A stretch of DNA of 14,718 bases, taken from positions 1 to 14,718 of the forward strand of contig DKLF01000135.1 in assembly GCA_002455655.1 (NCBI GenBank), written 5' to 3'. Under the pieces are notes generated by a model. The model saw nothing but the letters and a program-made list of their open reading frames with translations. It was not told the origin of the DNA and made no database searches. Numbering within the stretch: position 1 is the stretch's first letter; each line of letters opens with the position of its first letter. The translations under genes and the position numbers were made by a program. Origin of the DNA: Oscillibacter sp. UBA6647. Its GTDB lineage: Bacteria > Bacillota > Clostridia > Oscillospirales > Oscillospiraceae. Below are positions 6,765 to 14,109 of this stretch, one piece after another.

Positions 6765-6853
6765 AGCTTCGGGGACGTGAAAGTGCGTCCCACTGTTTGA
6801 GTAAGCCTGTATTTGTATAGAATTCAGATATCTGAGTATGAGGAGAGCAAGCC

Positions 6854-9496
6854 ATGAAAAAAGAACTGCCGAAGGTATATGAGCCGCAGCAGGTGGAGTC
6901 CCGCATCTACGAGAGCTGGATGGAGGGCCGCTGCTTTACGGCGGAGCCGGACCCTGAAAAGGAGCCGTTTTCCATTGTGATGCCGCCCCCCAACGTGACG
7001 GGTCAGCTTCATATGGGCCACGCGCTGGACGCGACCCTTCAGGACATCCTGACCCGCTTCAAGCGGATGCAGGGATATTCCGCCCTATGGATTCCCGGCG
7101 TGGACCACGCGGGCATCGCCACCCAAATCAAGGTGGAAGAGGAGCTGCGGGAAAAAGAGGGCAAAACCCGGTATGACCTTGGCCGCGAGAAGTTTTTGGA
7201 GCGGGTCTGGGCCTGGAAGGAAAAATACGGCGACCGCATCGTTGAGCAGCAGAAGAAGATGGGCGTTTCCTGTGACTGGGACCGCTCCCGCTTCACCATG
7301 GACGAAACCTGCGCCCGCGCGGTGCGGGAGACCTTCTGCGACCTCTATGAAAAGGACATGATTTATAAGGGAAGCCGCATCATCAACTGGTGCCCCCACT
7401 GCACCACCGCTCTGTCCGACGCGGAGGTGGAGTATGTGGATAAGCCGGGCCACCTGTGGCACATCCGCTATCCTCTGGCGGATGGGTCCGGCGATCTGGT
7501 GGTGGCTACCACCCGGCCCGAAACCATGATGGGCGACACCGGCGTTGCGGTGAACCCGGAGGACGAGCGGTTCAAGCACCTGATTGGCAAGAACTGCATT
7601 CTGCCCATCATGAACCGGGAGATTCCCATTGTGGGGGACGAATACTGCGAAATCGGCTTCGGCACCGGCGCGGTGAAAATGACCCCCGCCCACGACCCCA
7701 ATGACTTTGAGGTGGGTTTGCGGCACAATCTGGAGATTATCCGCTGCATCGCGGACGACGGCAGAATCAACGAAAACGGCGGCCCCTACAACGGAATGGA
7801 CCGCTACGAGTGCCGCAAGGCCATTGTAAAGGACCTTGAAGAGCAGGGCTATTTGGTGAAGACCGAGGATTACAGCCATAACGTGGGCACCTGCTACCGC
7901 TGCCACAACGATGTGGAGCCGCTCATTTCCGCCCAGTGGTTCGTGAAGATGGAGCCGCTTGCGAAGGAGGCTCTGCGGGTGGTGCGGGACGGCGAGGTAA
8001 AGTTCGTCCCCGAGCGGTTTTCCAAGACCTATATCAACTGGATGGAAAACGTCCACGACTGGTGCATTTCCCGCCAGCTCTGGTGGGGCCATCAGATTCC
8101 CGCGTGGTACTGCGACGAGTGCGGCCACATCAACGTGGGGCGGACGGACCCGGAGAAGTGCGAACAGTGCGGCTGCACCCACCTGACCCGGGACCCGGAC
8201 GTGCTGGACACTTGGTTCTCCTCCGCCCTGTGGCCCTTCTCCACCATGGGCTGGCCGGAGAAGACGGCGGATTTGAACTACTGGTATCCCACCTCCGTGA
8301 TGGTCACGGGTTACGACATCATTTTCTTCTGGGTGGCCCGGATGATTTTCTCCGGCTGCGAGCAGATGAAGGAGATTCCCTTCCACACGGTTTTGATTCA
8401 CGGTCTGGTCCGGGACGAAAAGGGCCGCAAGATGTCCAAGTCTTTGGGCAACGGCATCGACCCGCTGGAAATGGCCCAGGTCTACGGCGCGGACGCGTTG
8501 CGCTTTAACCTGATCACTGGCAACAGCCCCGGAAACGATACCCGGTTCTACACCGAAAAGTGCGAGGCCATGCGCAACTTCGCAAATAAAATCTGGAATG
8601 CGTCCCGCTTTGTCCAGATGAACCTGAGCATTGACCGCTGCGCCCTTCCTGCCAATCTGGAGCAGGAGGACAAATGGGTTCTCACCAAGCTGAACGGGCT
8701 GGTCAAGGAGGTCACGGAGAATCTGGACGCCTTTGAAATCGGCGTGGCTTCCGCCAAGGTGTACGACTTTATCTGGGATACCTATTGCGACTGGTATATC
8801 GAGCTGACCAAAACCCGCATGAACGGAGACGATGCCCAGAGCCGCCTTGCGGCGGAAAATGTGCTGTGCTACGTGCTGATTCAGGTGCTGAAGCTGTTGC
8901 ACCCCTTCATGCCGTTCATCACGGAGGAAATCTGGCAGTCTCTGCCCCGGGAAACGGGAGAAGAGGGGAGCTTTATCATGACCTCCCACTGGCCCGTGTA
9001 TGACGAGGCGCTGAACTTCCCCGCCGAGACGGAGGCCATGGAGGCGGTGATGGATACCATCCGGGCCATCCGCGCCCGCCGTTCGGAGATGAACGTGCCC
9101 CCCTCCAAAAAGACGGAGCTGGTTTTGAAGACCGACGAGCCGGAAATTTTCCGGGACGCGGTGCACTTCATTACCCGCATGGCCTATGCCGAGCGCGTGA
9201 CGGTTTCCACCGCCGCACCGGAAACGCTGGACGGGCTGGTGAGCATCGTCACCCGCAAGGCCGTGGCCTATATTCCGCTGGCTGAATTGGTGGATGTCGC
9301 GGAGGAGCTGGCCCGCATTGCCCGGGAAAAGGAAAAGGCGGTCAATGGTTTGCGCATTACCGAGGGCAAGCTGAAAAATGAAAAGTTTGTGGCAAACGCA
9401 CCCGAGGCCGTGGTCAATGTGGAGCGGGAGAAGATTGCCAAGTACAAGGAGTTGATTGTCCGGCTGGAGGAGTCCGAGCGGGCGATGAAGGGGTAA
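6854..9496 (+). CDS. valS: Valyl-tRNA synthetase
   Basis: The 880-residue class Ia enzyme charges tRNA-Val with valine, at the family's normal length. Visible elements are the PPPNVTGQLHMGHALD block with the HIGH-type motif HMGH (53-56), the CP1 editing domain (about 190-350, with TTRPETMMGDTGVAV and GTGAVKMTPAHDPND), a four-cysteine ribbon in CDECGH and CEQCGC near 420-440, DTWFSSALWPF, and the GRKMSKSLGNG block with KMSKS at 526-530. These are followed by the helical anticodon-binding domain and a C-terminal coiled coil from about 810 that binds the tRNA. The ATG at 6854 has GAGGAGAGC upstream. The gene is second in the T-box unit and probably depends on it; no strong promoter is seen in the 89-base gap. 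All key motifs are intact. Confidence 0.98.
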   Translation: MKKELPKVYEPQQVESRIYESWMEGRCFTAEPDPEKEPFSIVMPPPNVTGQLHMGHALDATLQDILTRFKRMQGYSALWIPGVDHAGIATQIKVEEELREKEGKTRYDLGREKFLERVWAWKEKYGDRIVEQQKKMGVSCDWDRSRFTMDETCARAVRETFCDLYEKDMIYKGSRIINWCPHCTTALSDAEVEYVDKPGHLWHIRYPLADGSGDLVVATTRPETMMGDTGVAVNPEDERFKHLIGKNCILPIMNREIPIVGDEYCEIGFGTGAVKMTPAHDPNDFEVGLRHNLEIIRCIADDGRINENGGPYNGMDRYECRKAIVKDLEEQGYLVKTEDYSHNVGTCYRCHNDVEPLISAQWFVKMEPLAKEALRVVRDGEVKFVPERFSKTYINWMENVHDWCISRQLWWGHQIPAWYCDECGHINVGRTDPEKCEQCGCTHLTRDPDVLDTWFSSALWPFSTMGWPEKTADLNYWYPTSVMVTGYDIIFFWVARMIFSGCEQMKEIPFHTVLIHGLVRDEKGRKMSKSLGNGIDPLEMAQVYGADALRFNLITGNSPGNDTRFYTEKCEAMRNFANKIWNASRFVQMNLSIDRCALPANLEQEDKWVLTKLNGLVKEVTENLDAFEIGVASAKVYDFIWDTYCDWYIELTKTRMNGDDAQSRLAAENVLCYVLIQVLKLLHPFMPFITEEIWQSLPRETGEEGSFIMTSHWPVYDEALNFPAETEAMEAVMDTIRAIRARRSEMNVPPSKKTELVLKTDEPEIFRDAVHFITRMAYAERVTVSTAAPETLDGLVSIVTRKAVAYIPLAELVDVAEELARIAREKEKAVNGLRITEGKLKNEKFVANAPEAVVNVEREKIAKYKELIVRLEESERAMKG

Positions 9497-9537
9497 AAAC
9501 AGTTAAAAAGCCCCGTGGCCGAACTTTTTGAGAGTTG

Positions 9538-9619
9538 ATGCATCGCCTGTGGGCGATGCGATGCAGGGGCATGGGGAACTCGCTTCCCCATGCCCTTGCA
9601 TTGTCGCCTTTTTCTCCGA
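9538..9619 (+). terminator. Double hairpin downstream of valS, probable terminator
   Basis: A first stem GCATCGCC/GGCGATGC (9540-9547, 9552-9559) is followed by a long one (9559-9578 with 9584-9603, about 20 bp with two or more G-U pairs, 5-base loop) and then CGCCTTTTTC. The two stems share base 9559. The rest of the gap, 9620-9800, holds no gene or site I can recognise. Confidence 0.65.
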
Positions 9620-9806
9620 TCACATATGGGATGCACTTTGGCGGGAGACTATATTAGGTTAAATTTATCTGGGCGGGAGAGAGGTCGGAAGATGGCAAAT
9701 TGTGCCCTGCCCGCTTTCGGAAACGTGTTGTCGCCAGAAGTCCGCAGAGGGAGTGTAGAGGCAACGGGGCAGGAAGAACCATGTGGCGAGTGCGGTAAGA
9801 TTGGAC

Positions 9807-9834
9807 TTGCAAACGCGAACATCTGTGCTACAAT
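9807..9834 (+). promoter_or_regulatory. dinB promoter with LexA-like operator
   Basis: TTGCAA (9807-9812) and TACAAT (9829-9834) are 16 bases apart, with TGTGC before the -10. Between them lies CGAAC-ATCT-GTGC (9816-9828), one base from the Gram-positive LexA core GAAC-N4-GTTC. A repressor bound there would cover the promoter, as expected for an SOS gene. Confidence 0.6.
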
Positions 9835-9886
9835 GAGAATAGAGGACCGCAGCCTTGCTTTGGCGCGGGGGAAGGGGGGCGGCGCC

Positions 9887-11098
9887 GTGGAGCGAGTGAT
9901 TTTACACTGCGATATGAACAGCTTTTATGCCTCGGTGGAGCTGCTGTCCCGTCCGGAATTGCGGGACGCGCCGGTAGCAGTGTGCGGCGACCCCACCTCC
10001 CGGCGGGGCATTGTGCTGGCAAAGAACGAGGCGGCGAAAAAATTTGGGGTTGTCACGGCGGAAACCATCTGGCAGGCGCGGAAAAAGTGCCCCGGGCTGG
10101 TGCTGCTGCCGCCCCATCACCACTTGTATCGGGAATATTCCGAACGGGTCAACACCATTTACGAGGAGTACACCGATTTGGTGGAGCCTTTCAGCGTGGA
10201 TGAAAGCTGGCTGGACGTGACCGGGTCCCTTCACCTGCTGGGCAGAGACGGGCGGGCCGTGGCGGACGGGATTCGCGCCAGAGTGGAAAAGGAGCTGGGA
10301 CTGACGGTATCCGTAGGGGTGAGCTTCAACAAGGTATTTGCAAAGCTGGGCAGCGATTACAAAAAACCAAACGCAACAACGGTGATTTCCCCTCAAAACT
10401 GGAAGGACTTTGTGTGGCCTCTGCCGGTGGAGTCGCTGCTGTTCGTGGGAAAAACTGCGCAGGCCACTCTGGCGCAGTTTGGCGTGCGGACCATCGGGCA
10501 GTTGGCAGCCATGAATGTGAGCCAACTGGAAACGCTGATGGGGAAAATGGGCCGTCAGCTTCACGAGTATGCCAACGGGCAGGAGCATGAGCCGGTGCGG
10601 TCCCGGAGCGAGCTGGAGCCGCCAAAATCCGTTGGCAGCGGGTCCACATTTCAACGGGATTTGTCCTCCCGGAGGGAGGTGAGCGCGGCGCTGGCGCTGC
10701 TTTCCGACGAGGTGGCCATGCGGCTGCGCCGCTGTGGCATGTATGCCGGGGGCGTGGCGGTGACGCTGCGCACGCCGGATTTTCGGGACCGGTCCCGGCA
10801 AAAGCGCTTTTCCTCGCCCACTCATCTGATGCGGGAGCTGGCGGACGGAGCCATGGAACTGCTGGACACCTTCTGGAAGCCGCCCTCCCCCATCCGGATG
10901 CTCACCGTCACAGCCATCGCTCTGACGGAGGAGGCCGACGCCTATGAACAGACGGACCTGCTGGATACCGCCGCCCCCCGGCGGGAAAAGCAGGAGAAAT
11001 TGGAATCTGCCATGGATAAAATTCGGGGGAAATACGGAATGGGTGCGGTGCGCTTCGGCGCGTCAAGTCCCGAAAAAAAGGAGGACACGCTGTCATGA
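9887..11098 (+). CDS. dinB: DNA polymerase IV (DinB, Y-family)
   Basis: The 403-residue translesion polymerase shows RVILHCDMNSFYASVE at 3-18 (metal ligand D9; F13 at the steric-gate position), RRGIVLAKNEAAKKFGV (finger region), FSVDESWLDVT with the catalytic pair D105/E106, SVGVSFNKVFAKLGSDYKKP, a thumb with helix-hairpin-helix, and a little finger starting PKSVGSGSTFQRDL. Near the C-terminus EQTDLLD resembles the sliding-clamp-binding motif. The start is taken as GTG 9887, since AAGGGGGG (9872-9879) lies seven bases before it and family members begin just ahead of the HCDMNSF block. The frame stays open upstream to an ATG at 9590, but that extension would start inside the valS hairpin and matches nothing. 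Its stop overlaps the next gene (ATGA), so both are co-translated. SOS control is likely from the LexA-like box. Confidence 0.93.
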   Translation: MERVILHCDMNSFYASVELLSRPELRDAPVAVCGDPTSRRGIVLAKNEAAKKFGVVTAETIWQARKKCPGLVLLPPHHHLYREYSERVNTIYEEYTDLVEPFSVDESWLDVTGSLHLLGRDGRAVADGIRARVEKELGLTVSVGVSFNKVFAKLGSDYKKPNATTVISPQNWKDFVWPLPVESLLFVGKTAQATLAQFGVRTIGQLAAMNVSQLETLMGKMGRQLHEYANGQEHEPVRSRSELEPPKSVGSGSTFQRDLSSRREVSAALALLSDEVAMRLRRCGMYAGGVAVTLRTPDFRDRSRQKRFSSPTHLMRELADGAMELLDTFWKPPSPIRMLTVTAIALTEEADAYEQTDLLDTAAPRREKQEKLESAMDKIRGKYGMGAVRFGASSPEKKEDTLS

Positions 11099-11685
11099 CG
11101 ATTGCGGAAGAAAAACAGGGGCTGCGGCTGAAGGTCCGGGCGCAGGAGCGGGCGCTTTCCCCCCGCTACAAGGAGGAGTCCGACGCAGCGATTGCGGACC
11201 GCGTTCGCGCGCTGCCGGATTATCGGGAGGCCCACACGGTTTTCAGCTTTTTCGGCACCAAGCGAGAGATCAATACCCGCCCCATTCTGGAGGATGCACT
11301 GAAGGCGGTAAAGCGGCTGTGCCTGCCGCTTTGCACCGAGGTGCCGGGCATTATGGAGCTGCGGGTGGTAAACTCTCTGGACGATTTGGTTCCCGGCCCG
11401 TTCGGCATTTTGGAGCCGTCTAAAAGCTGCCCGATTCTGACGCCGGACGAGGTGGATTTTGCCGTTCTGCCGTGCCTGAGCTGCGGTCGGGCGGGCCGCC
11501 GACTGGGTCAGGGCGGCGGGTATTACGACCGCTTTTTAACTGCCTACCGGGGCAGCGCGGTGCTGCTGTGCCGGGAGGAGCTGCTCCACGAGGACATTCC
11601 CGTAGAGCCGCACGACATGCCGGTTCCATGGGTGGTGACGGAAAAGGGACTGTATGAGGACGGTGTTCCCGCGCGGCTTGAGTGA
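11095..11685 (+). CDS. 5-formyltetrahydrofolate cyclo-ligase (MTHFS)
   Basis: The 196-residue enzyme converts 5-formyl-THF and ATP to 5,10-methenyl-THF, returning a storage/inhibitory folate to use. It has the family's basic N-terminal helix (KQGLRLKVRAQERALS, 8-23), a FFGTKREINT segment (52-61), FGILEPS (103-109), the nucleotide-binding signature GRRLGQGGGYYDRFL (134-148) and DIPVEPHDMPV near 167-177. In the segment before the signature, PCLSCGRAG replaces the more usual PGLAFDxxG; similar PC-containing versions seem common in Clostridia, so activity is not in doubt from this alone. The start codon overlaps the dinB stop (ATGA), giving a two-gene unit. The functional partner glyA is the next gene downstream but has its own promoter. 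Confidence 0.93.
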   Translation: MTIAEEKQGLRLKVRAQERALSPRYKEESDAAIADRVRALPDYREAHTVFSFFGTKREINTRPILEDALKAVKRLCLPLCTEVPGIMELRVVNSLDDLVPGPFGILEPSKSCPILTPDEVDFAVLPCLSCGRAGRRLGQGGGYYDRFLTAYRGSAVLLCREELLHEDIPVEPHDMPVPWVVTEKGLYEDGVPARLE

Positions 11686-11749
11686 ATTTTCGGATGCGGA
11701 GTCTGCGCCGTTTAATTCCAATTTAACTGGAAAATAGTTTTAAACCGTC

Positions 11750-11778
11750 TTCACAAATGAAATTGCGTGTGCTAAAAT
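11750..11778 (+). promoter_or_regulatory. glyA promoter
   Basis: TTCACA (11750-11755) and TAAAAT (11773-11778) are 17 bases apart, with TGTGC before the -10. The leader is about 85 bases. I see no glycine or other riboswitch in it. Confidence 0.7.
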
Positions 11779-11868
11779 GTAAAATGGCCGGATATTACGG
11801 CAGGCCGTGTGAAAAATATGTTGACTAAAGCGTGTGGACAAATACACAATGATAAAGGAGACATTCAG

Positions 11869-13116
11869 ATGGTGCACGAGACAATGGATTTTATTTCCAA
11901 GTTTGATCCCGAGGTTGGCGCTTCCATTAAAGAGGAGTTCGCCCGTGAGCGCCGGAACATTGAGCTGATTGCCAGCGAGAACGTGGTCAGCGAGGCGGTC
12001 ATGGCGGCGATGGGCACCTGCCTGACCAATAAATACGCCGAGGGCTATCCCGGCCACCGGTATTACGGCGGCTGCTACGCCGTGGACGTGACGGAGGAGA
12101 TTGCCCGCAAGCGTGCTTGCGAGCTGTTTGGCTGCAATTATGCCAATGTTCAGCCCCACTCCGGGGCCAACGCCAATCTGGCCGCGTTTTTCGCGCTGGT
12201 CAAGCCCGGCGACACCGTGATGGGCATGAATCTGGCCCACGGCGGACACCTGAGCCACGGCAGCCCCGTGAACATCTCCGGCAAATATTTTAATATCATC
12301 CCCTACGGTCTGGACGAGGAGACGGAGCAGATCGACTATGACGCGCTCATCAAGCTGGCCGAGGAGCACAAGCCCAAGCTGATTGTGGCGGGCGCTTCCG
12401 CCTATCCCCGGTCGATTGACTTCAAGAAGTTCCGCGAGGCCGCGGACGCTGCGGGCGCGTATCTGATGGTGGACATGGCCCACATTGCGGGTCTGGTGGC
12501 CGCGGGTGAGCATCCCTCTCCCGTGCCCTATGCCGATGTGATTACCTCTACCACCCATAAGACCCTGCGGGGCCCTCGGGGCGGCCTGATCCTGTGCAAC
12601 GACGAGGACATCTACAAGAAGATTAACTCCGCCGTGTTCCCCGGCACCCAGGGCGGCCCTCTGGAGCACATCATTGCGGCAAAGGCCGTGAGCTTTGGCG
12701 AGGCGCTGCGTCCGGAGTTCAAGGCGTATCAGAAGCAGGTGGTGAAAAACGCAAAGGCACTGGCTGAGGGCCTCATTAAGGAGGGCTTCCGCCTTGTCTC
12801 CGGCGGAACGGACAATCACCTCATGCTGGTGGACGTGCGCAACTTCCACATTACCGGCAAGGAATTTGAGCATCGGCTGGACGAGGTGCAGATCACCGTC
12901 AATAAGAACGCCATCCCCAACGACCCGGAGAAGCCCTTTGTCACCTCCGGTATCCGCGTGGGGACCCCCGCTTCCACCTCCCGCGGCTTCAAGGAGCCGG
13001 AGATGGAGAAGATTGCCCATTGGATGGCTCTGACCGCCCGGGATTTCGAGGGCAGCGCCGAGCAGGTCCGTGCGGAGGTCAACGCCCTGTGCGAGGCGTT
13101 CCCCATCTATCAGTAA
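11869..13116 (+). CDS. glyA: Serine hydroxymethyltransferase
   Basis: The 415-residue PLP enzyme interconverts serine plus THF with glycine plus 5,10-methylene-THF, the main source of one-carbon units. Motifs include ERRNIELIASENVVS near the N-terminus, NKYAEGYPGHRYYGG, QPHSGANANLAAF, MGMNLAHGGHLSHG, LMVDMAHIAGLVAAG and STTHKTLRGPRGG with the PLP lysine K231. The end is a normal FVTSGIRVGTPASTSRGF domain. The start is ATG 11869, where AAAGGAGA lies about seven bases upstream; an in-frame ATG at 11809 would add 20 residues with no ribosome binding site or homology. The gene is monocistronic, with its own promoter and a GC-rich hairpin downstream. Its neighbour MTHFS removes 5-formyl-THF, a side product and inhibitor of this enzyme. 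Confidence 0.97.
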   Translation: MVHETMDFISKFDPEVGASIKEEFARERRNIELIASENVVSEAVMAAMGTCLTNKYAEGYPGHRYYGGCYAVDVTEEIARKRACELFGCNYANVQPHSGANANLAAFFALVKPGDTVMGMNLAHGGHLSHGSPVNISGKYFNIIPYGLDEETEQIDYDALIKLAEEHKPKLIVAGASAYPRSIDFKKFREAADAAGAYLMVDMAHIAGLVAAGEHPSPVPYADVITSTTHKTLRGPRGGLILCNDEDIYKKINSAVFPGTQGGPLEHIIAAKAVSFGEALRPEFKAYQKQVVKNAKALAEGLIKEGFRLVSGGTDNHLMLVDVRNFHITGKEFEHRLDEVQITVNKNAIPNDPEKPFVTSGIRVGTPASTSRGFKEPEMEKIAHWMALTARDFEGSAEQVRAEVNALCEAFPIYQ

Positions 13117-13145
13117 AACGGCGAGGGCTGATGCCTGAACCAAAT

Positions 13146-13181
13146 GCGCCCCCGGCGGGACAACAGTCCCGCCGGGGGCGC
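13146..13181. terminator. GC-rich hairpin between convergent genes, probable bidirectional terminator
   Basis: A perfect 15-bp stem (13146-13160 with 13167-13181) with a 6-base loop lies between the glyA stop and the stop of the minus-strand ArsC-family gene. Neither side has a proper T run (GATTCATATTTG on plus, ATTTGG on minus), so efficiency is uncertain. Confidence 0.7.
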
Positions 13182-13226
13182 GATTCATATTTGAAAAGGA
13201 AATGTATTGTTTGTTTTATGGGCGGC

Positions 13227-13574
13227 TCACAGCCGCTGGGTCCACTCCGGCTCCTTAAAGCCCACCAGAACGAAGTCGTTTCCCACCAGAATGGGGCGCT
13301 TAACCAGCATCCCGTCGGTGGCAAGAAGCCGGAATTGCTCGTCCTCTGTCATGGAGGGCAGCTTTTTGGAAAGCTCCAAAGCCTTGTATTGCAGACCGCT
13401 GGTGTTGAAAAAGCGTTTGAGAGGCAGGCCGCTTTTTGCGTGCCAAATGCGCAGCTCGTCCTCAGAGGGGTTCTCCGTTTTGATGTCCCGAAAGTCATAG
13501 GTGACGCCCCTCGTGTCCAGAAAGGTCCGCGCCTTTTGGCAAGTGGTGCATTTTGGATAGCAGACAAACAGCAT
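13227..13574 (-). CDS. ArsC/Spx-family thioredoxin-fold protein
   Basis: The 115-residue protein begins MLFVCYPKCTTCQKARTFL, with a CTTC pair at residues 9-12 as in Spx, MgsR and YffB-type relatives of arsenate reductase. Later elements fit the fold: YDFRDIKTENPSEDEL, SGLPLKRFFNTSG, and LVKRPILVGNDFVLVGF, where KRP is the position of the conserved arginine-proline. Members either reduce arsenate with glutaredoxin or thioredoxin, or, like Spx, bind RNA polymerase under oxidative stress; the sequence does not decide which. The ATG at 13574 has an excellent AAAGGAGAA (13581-13589) seven bases upstream, so separate translation is likely. Oddly, the reading frame continues upstream without a stop through a GIY-YIG domain (see 13575-13889), so a fused 220-residue product is also possible. 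Confidence 0.9.
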   Translation of the reverse strand: MLFVCYPKCTTCQKARTFLDTRGVTYDFRDIKTENPSEDELRIWHAKSGLPLKRFFNTSGLQYKALELSKKLPSMTEDEQFRLLATDGMLVKRPILVGNDFVLVGFKEPEWTQRL

Positions 13575-13889
13575 AGCAAATTCTCCTTTGTCGGTGATGT
13601 GAAGTCTGGGGTATGGCGAAAGGTTCAGCGCTGCCGGTATTTGGCCGTGGACTAGATTCTCTTTCTCCTGTCTGGAGAGGGCTTTAATGCGGTATTCCAG
13701 CCGGGACGCCGCCGCTCTGCCGTCCGCTTCCCACGCAGCCGCAAAGCGGACGGGACGGCGGGCCGCAGTGTATTTCGCGCCGCCGGGAAGACTTCCCCCA
13801 TGCTGGGCGAGGCGACGGGCAAGGTCAGTGGTGATGCCGGTATAAAGGCTGCCGTCCCCGCAGCGCAGAATGTAGGTGTAATAAGCCGT
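13575..13889 (-). CDS. GIY-YIG nuclease domain (UPF0213/YhbQ-like), ACG at the start position, frame open into the ArsC-family gene
   Basis: The frame encodes a GIY-YIG domain of the small YhbQ type: YYTYILRC (residues 3-10, GIY strand), LYTGITTDLARRL (15-27, YIG strand and helix arginine), and SRLEYRIKALSRQEK (62-76) with the metal-binding glutamate E65. Family members are about 80-100 residues, single-domain, of unclear role in DNA handling. The open frame runs from a TGA at 13935-13937 to the ArsC start at 13574 and contains no ATG, GTG or TTG. At 13887-13889 an ACG stands eight bases after AAGGGGG (13898-13904) and right before AYYTYIL, where an ATG would be expected. There is also no stop: about 25 further residues join the ArsC-family frame. 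Possible readings are ACG initiation, a start-codon mutation (recent pseudogene), or a sequence error. The domain itself is intact. Confidence 0.75.
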
Positions 13890-13919
13890 TCCTCTCGCCC
13901 CCTTGCAATTTTCCGTACC

Positions 13920-13928
13920 AGTATACCA
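13920..13928 (-). promoter_or_regulatory. Candidate extended -10 promoter for the GIY-YIG/ArsC frame
   Basis: On the minus strand TGG directly precedes TATACT (13920-13925); no clear -35 is seen. Transcription would start near 13913, about 24 bases before the ACG, leaving room only for the AAGGGGG ribosome binding site and arguing against any start further upstream. Confidence 0.5.
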
Positions 13929-14022
13929 CAGCTTTCAAAAAATGCACAGCGCTTTGACAGATAGCAACTGCGAGCAAATTTTTCGCAAGGGAGCGGCCTG
14001 TTTAAAAATGTAGCAAAGAGCA

Positions 14023-14051
14023 TTGCCGGGTGTGAAAATGTTTGCTATACT
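14023..14051 (+). promoter_or_regulatory. Promoter of the CoA-binding protein gene
   Basis: TTGCCG (14023-14028) and TATACT (14046-14051) are 17 bases apart, with TTTGC before the -10. The start codon is about 58 bases downstream. Confidence 0.65.
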
Positions 14052-14109
14052 GCATTAAAAGCATTTAATGAAAAGAAACGGCGCAGAATAAAATAAAGAA
14101 GGTGTTTTT

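Noticed and set aside
6772..6791. GGGACG/CGTCCC hairpin between the YcxB-like gene and valS as a terminator
   Set aside because: Only six base pairs and no T run, so it would not separate the two genes.
7085..9166. 693-codon open frame antisense to valS
   Set aside because: Composition shadow of valS, rich in H, V, G and A, with no recognisable motif.
9590..9886. 99-residue N-terminal extension of DinB
   Set aside because: Its ATG lies inside the hairpin after valS and upstream of the dinB promoter; GTG 9887 has a proper ribosome binding site and the normal family start.
11809..11868. 20-residue N-terminal extension of GlyA
   Set aside because: No ribosome binding site before the ATG at 11809, while AAAGGAGA precedes ATG 11869.
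11779..11868. Glycine or folate riboswitch in the glyA leader
   Set aside because: The leader is only about 90 bases and shows none of the conserved cores; only a weak GGCC self-pairing is visible.
11740..13188. 482-codon open frame antisense to glyA
   Set aside because: It mirrors a certain gene in a GC-rich region where antisense frames stay open by codon bias; it has no domain and no ribosome binding site.
13954..13976. Perfect TTGACA on the plus strand near 13954
   Set aside because: No -10 hexamer at 16-18 bases; the better plus-strand promoter is at 14023-14051.
13652..14023. 123-codon minus-strand frame over the GIY-YIG region
   Set aside because: It is out of frame with the GIY-YIG motifs, and its product matches nothing.
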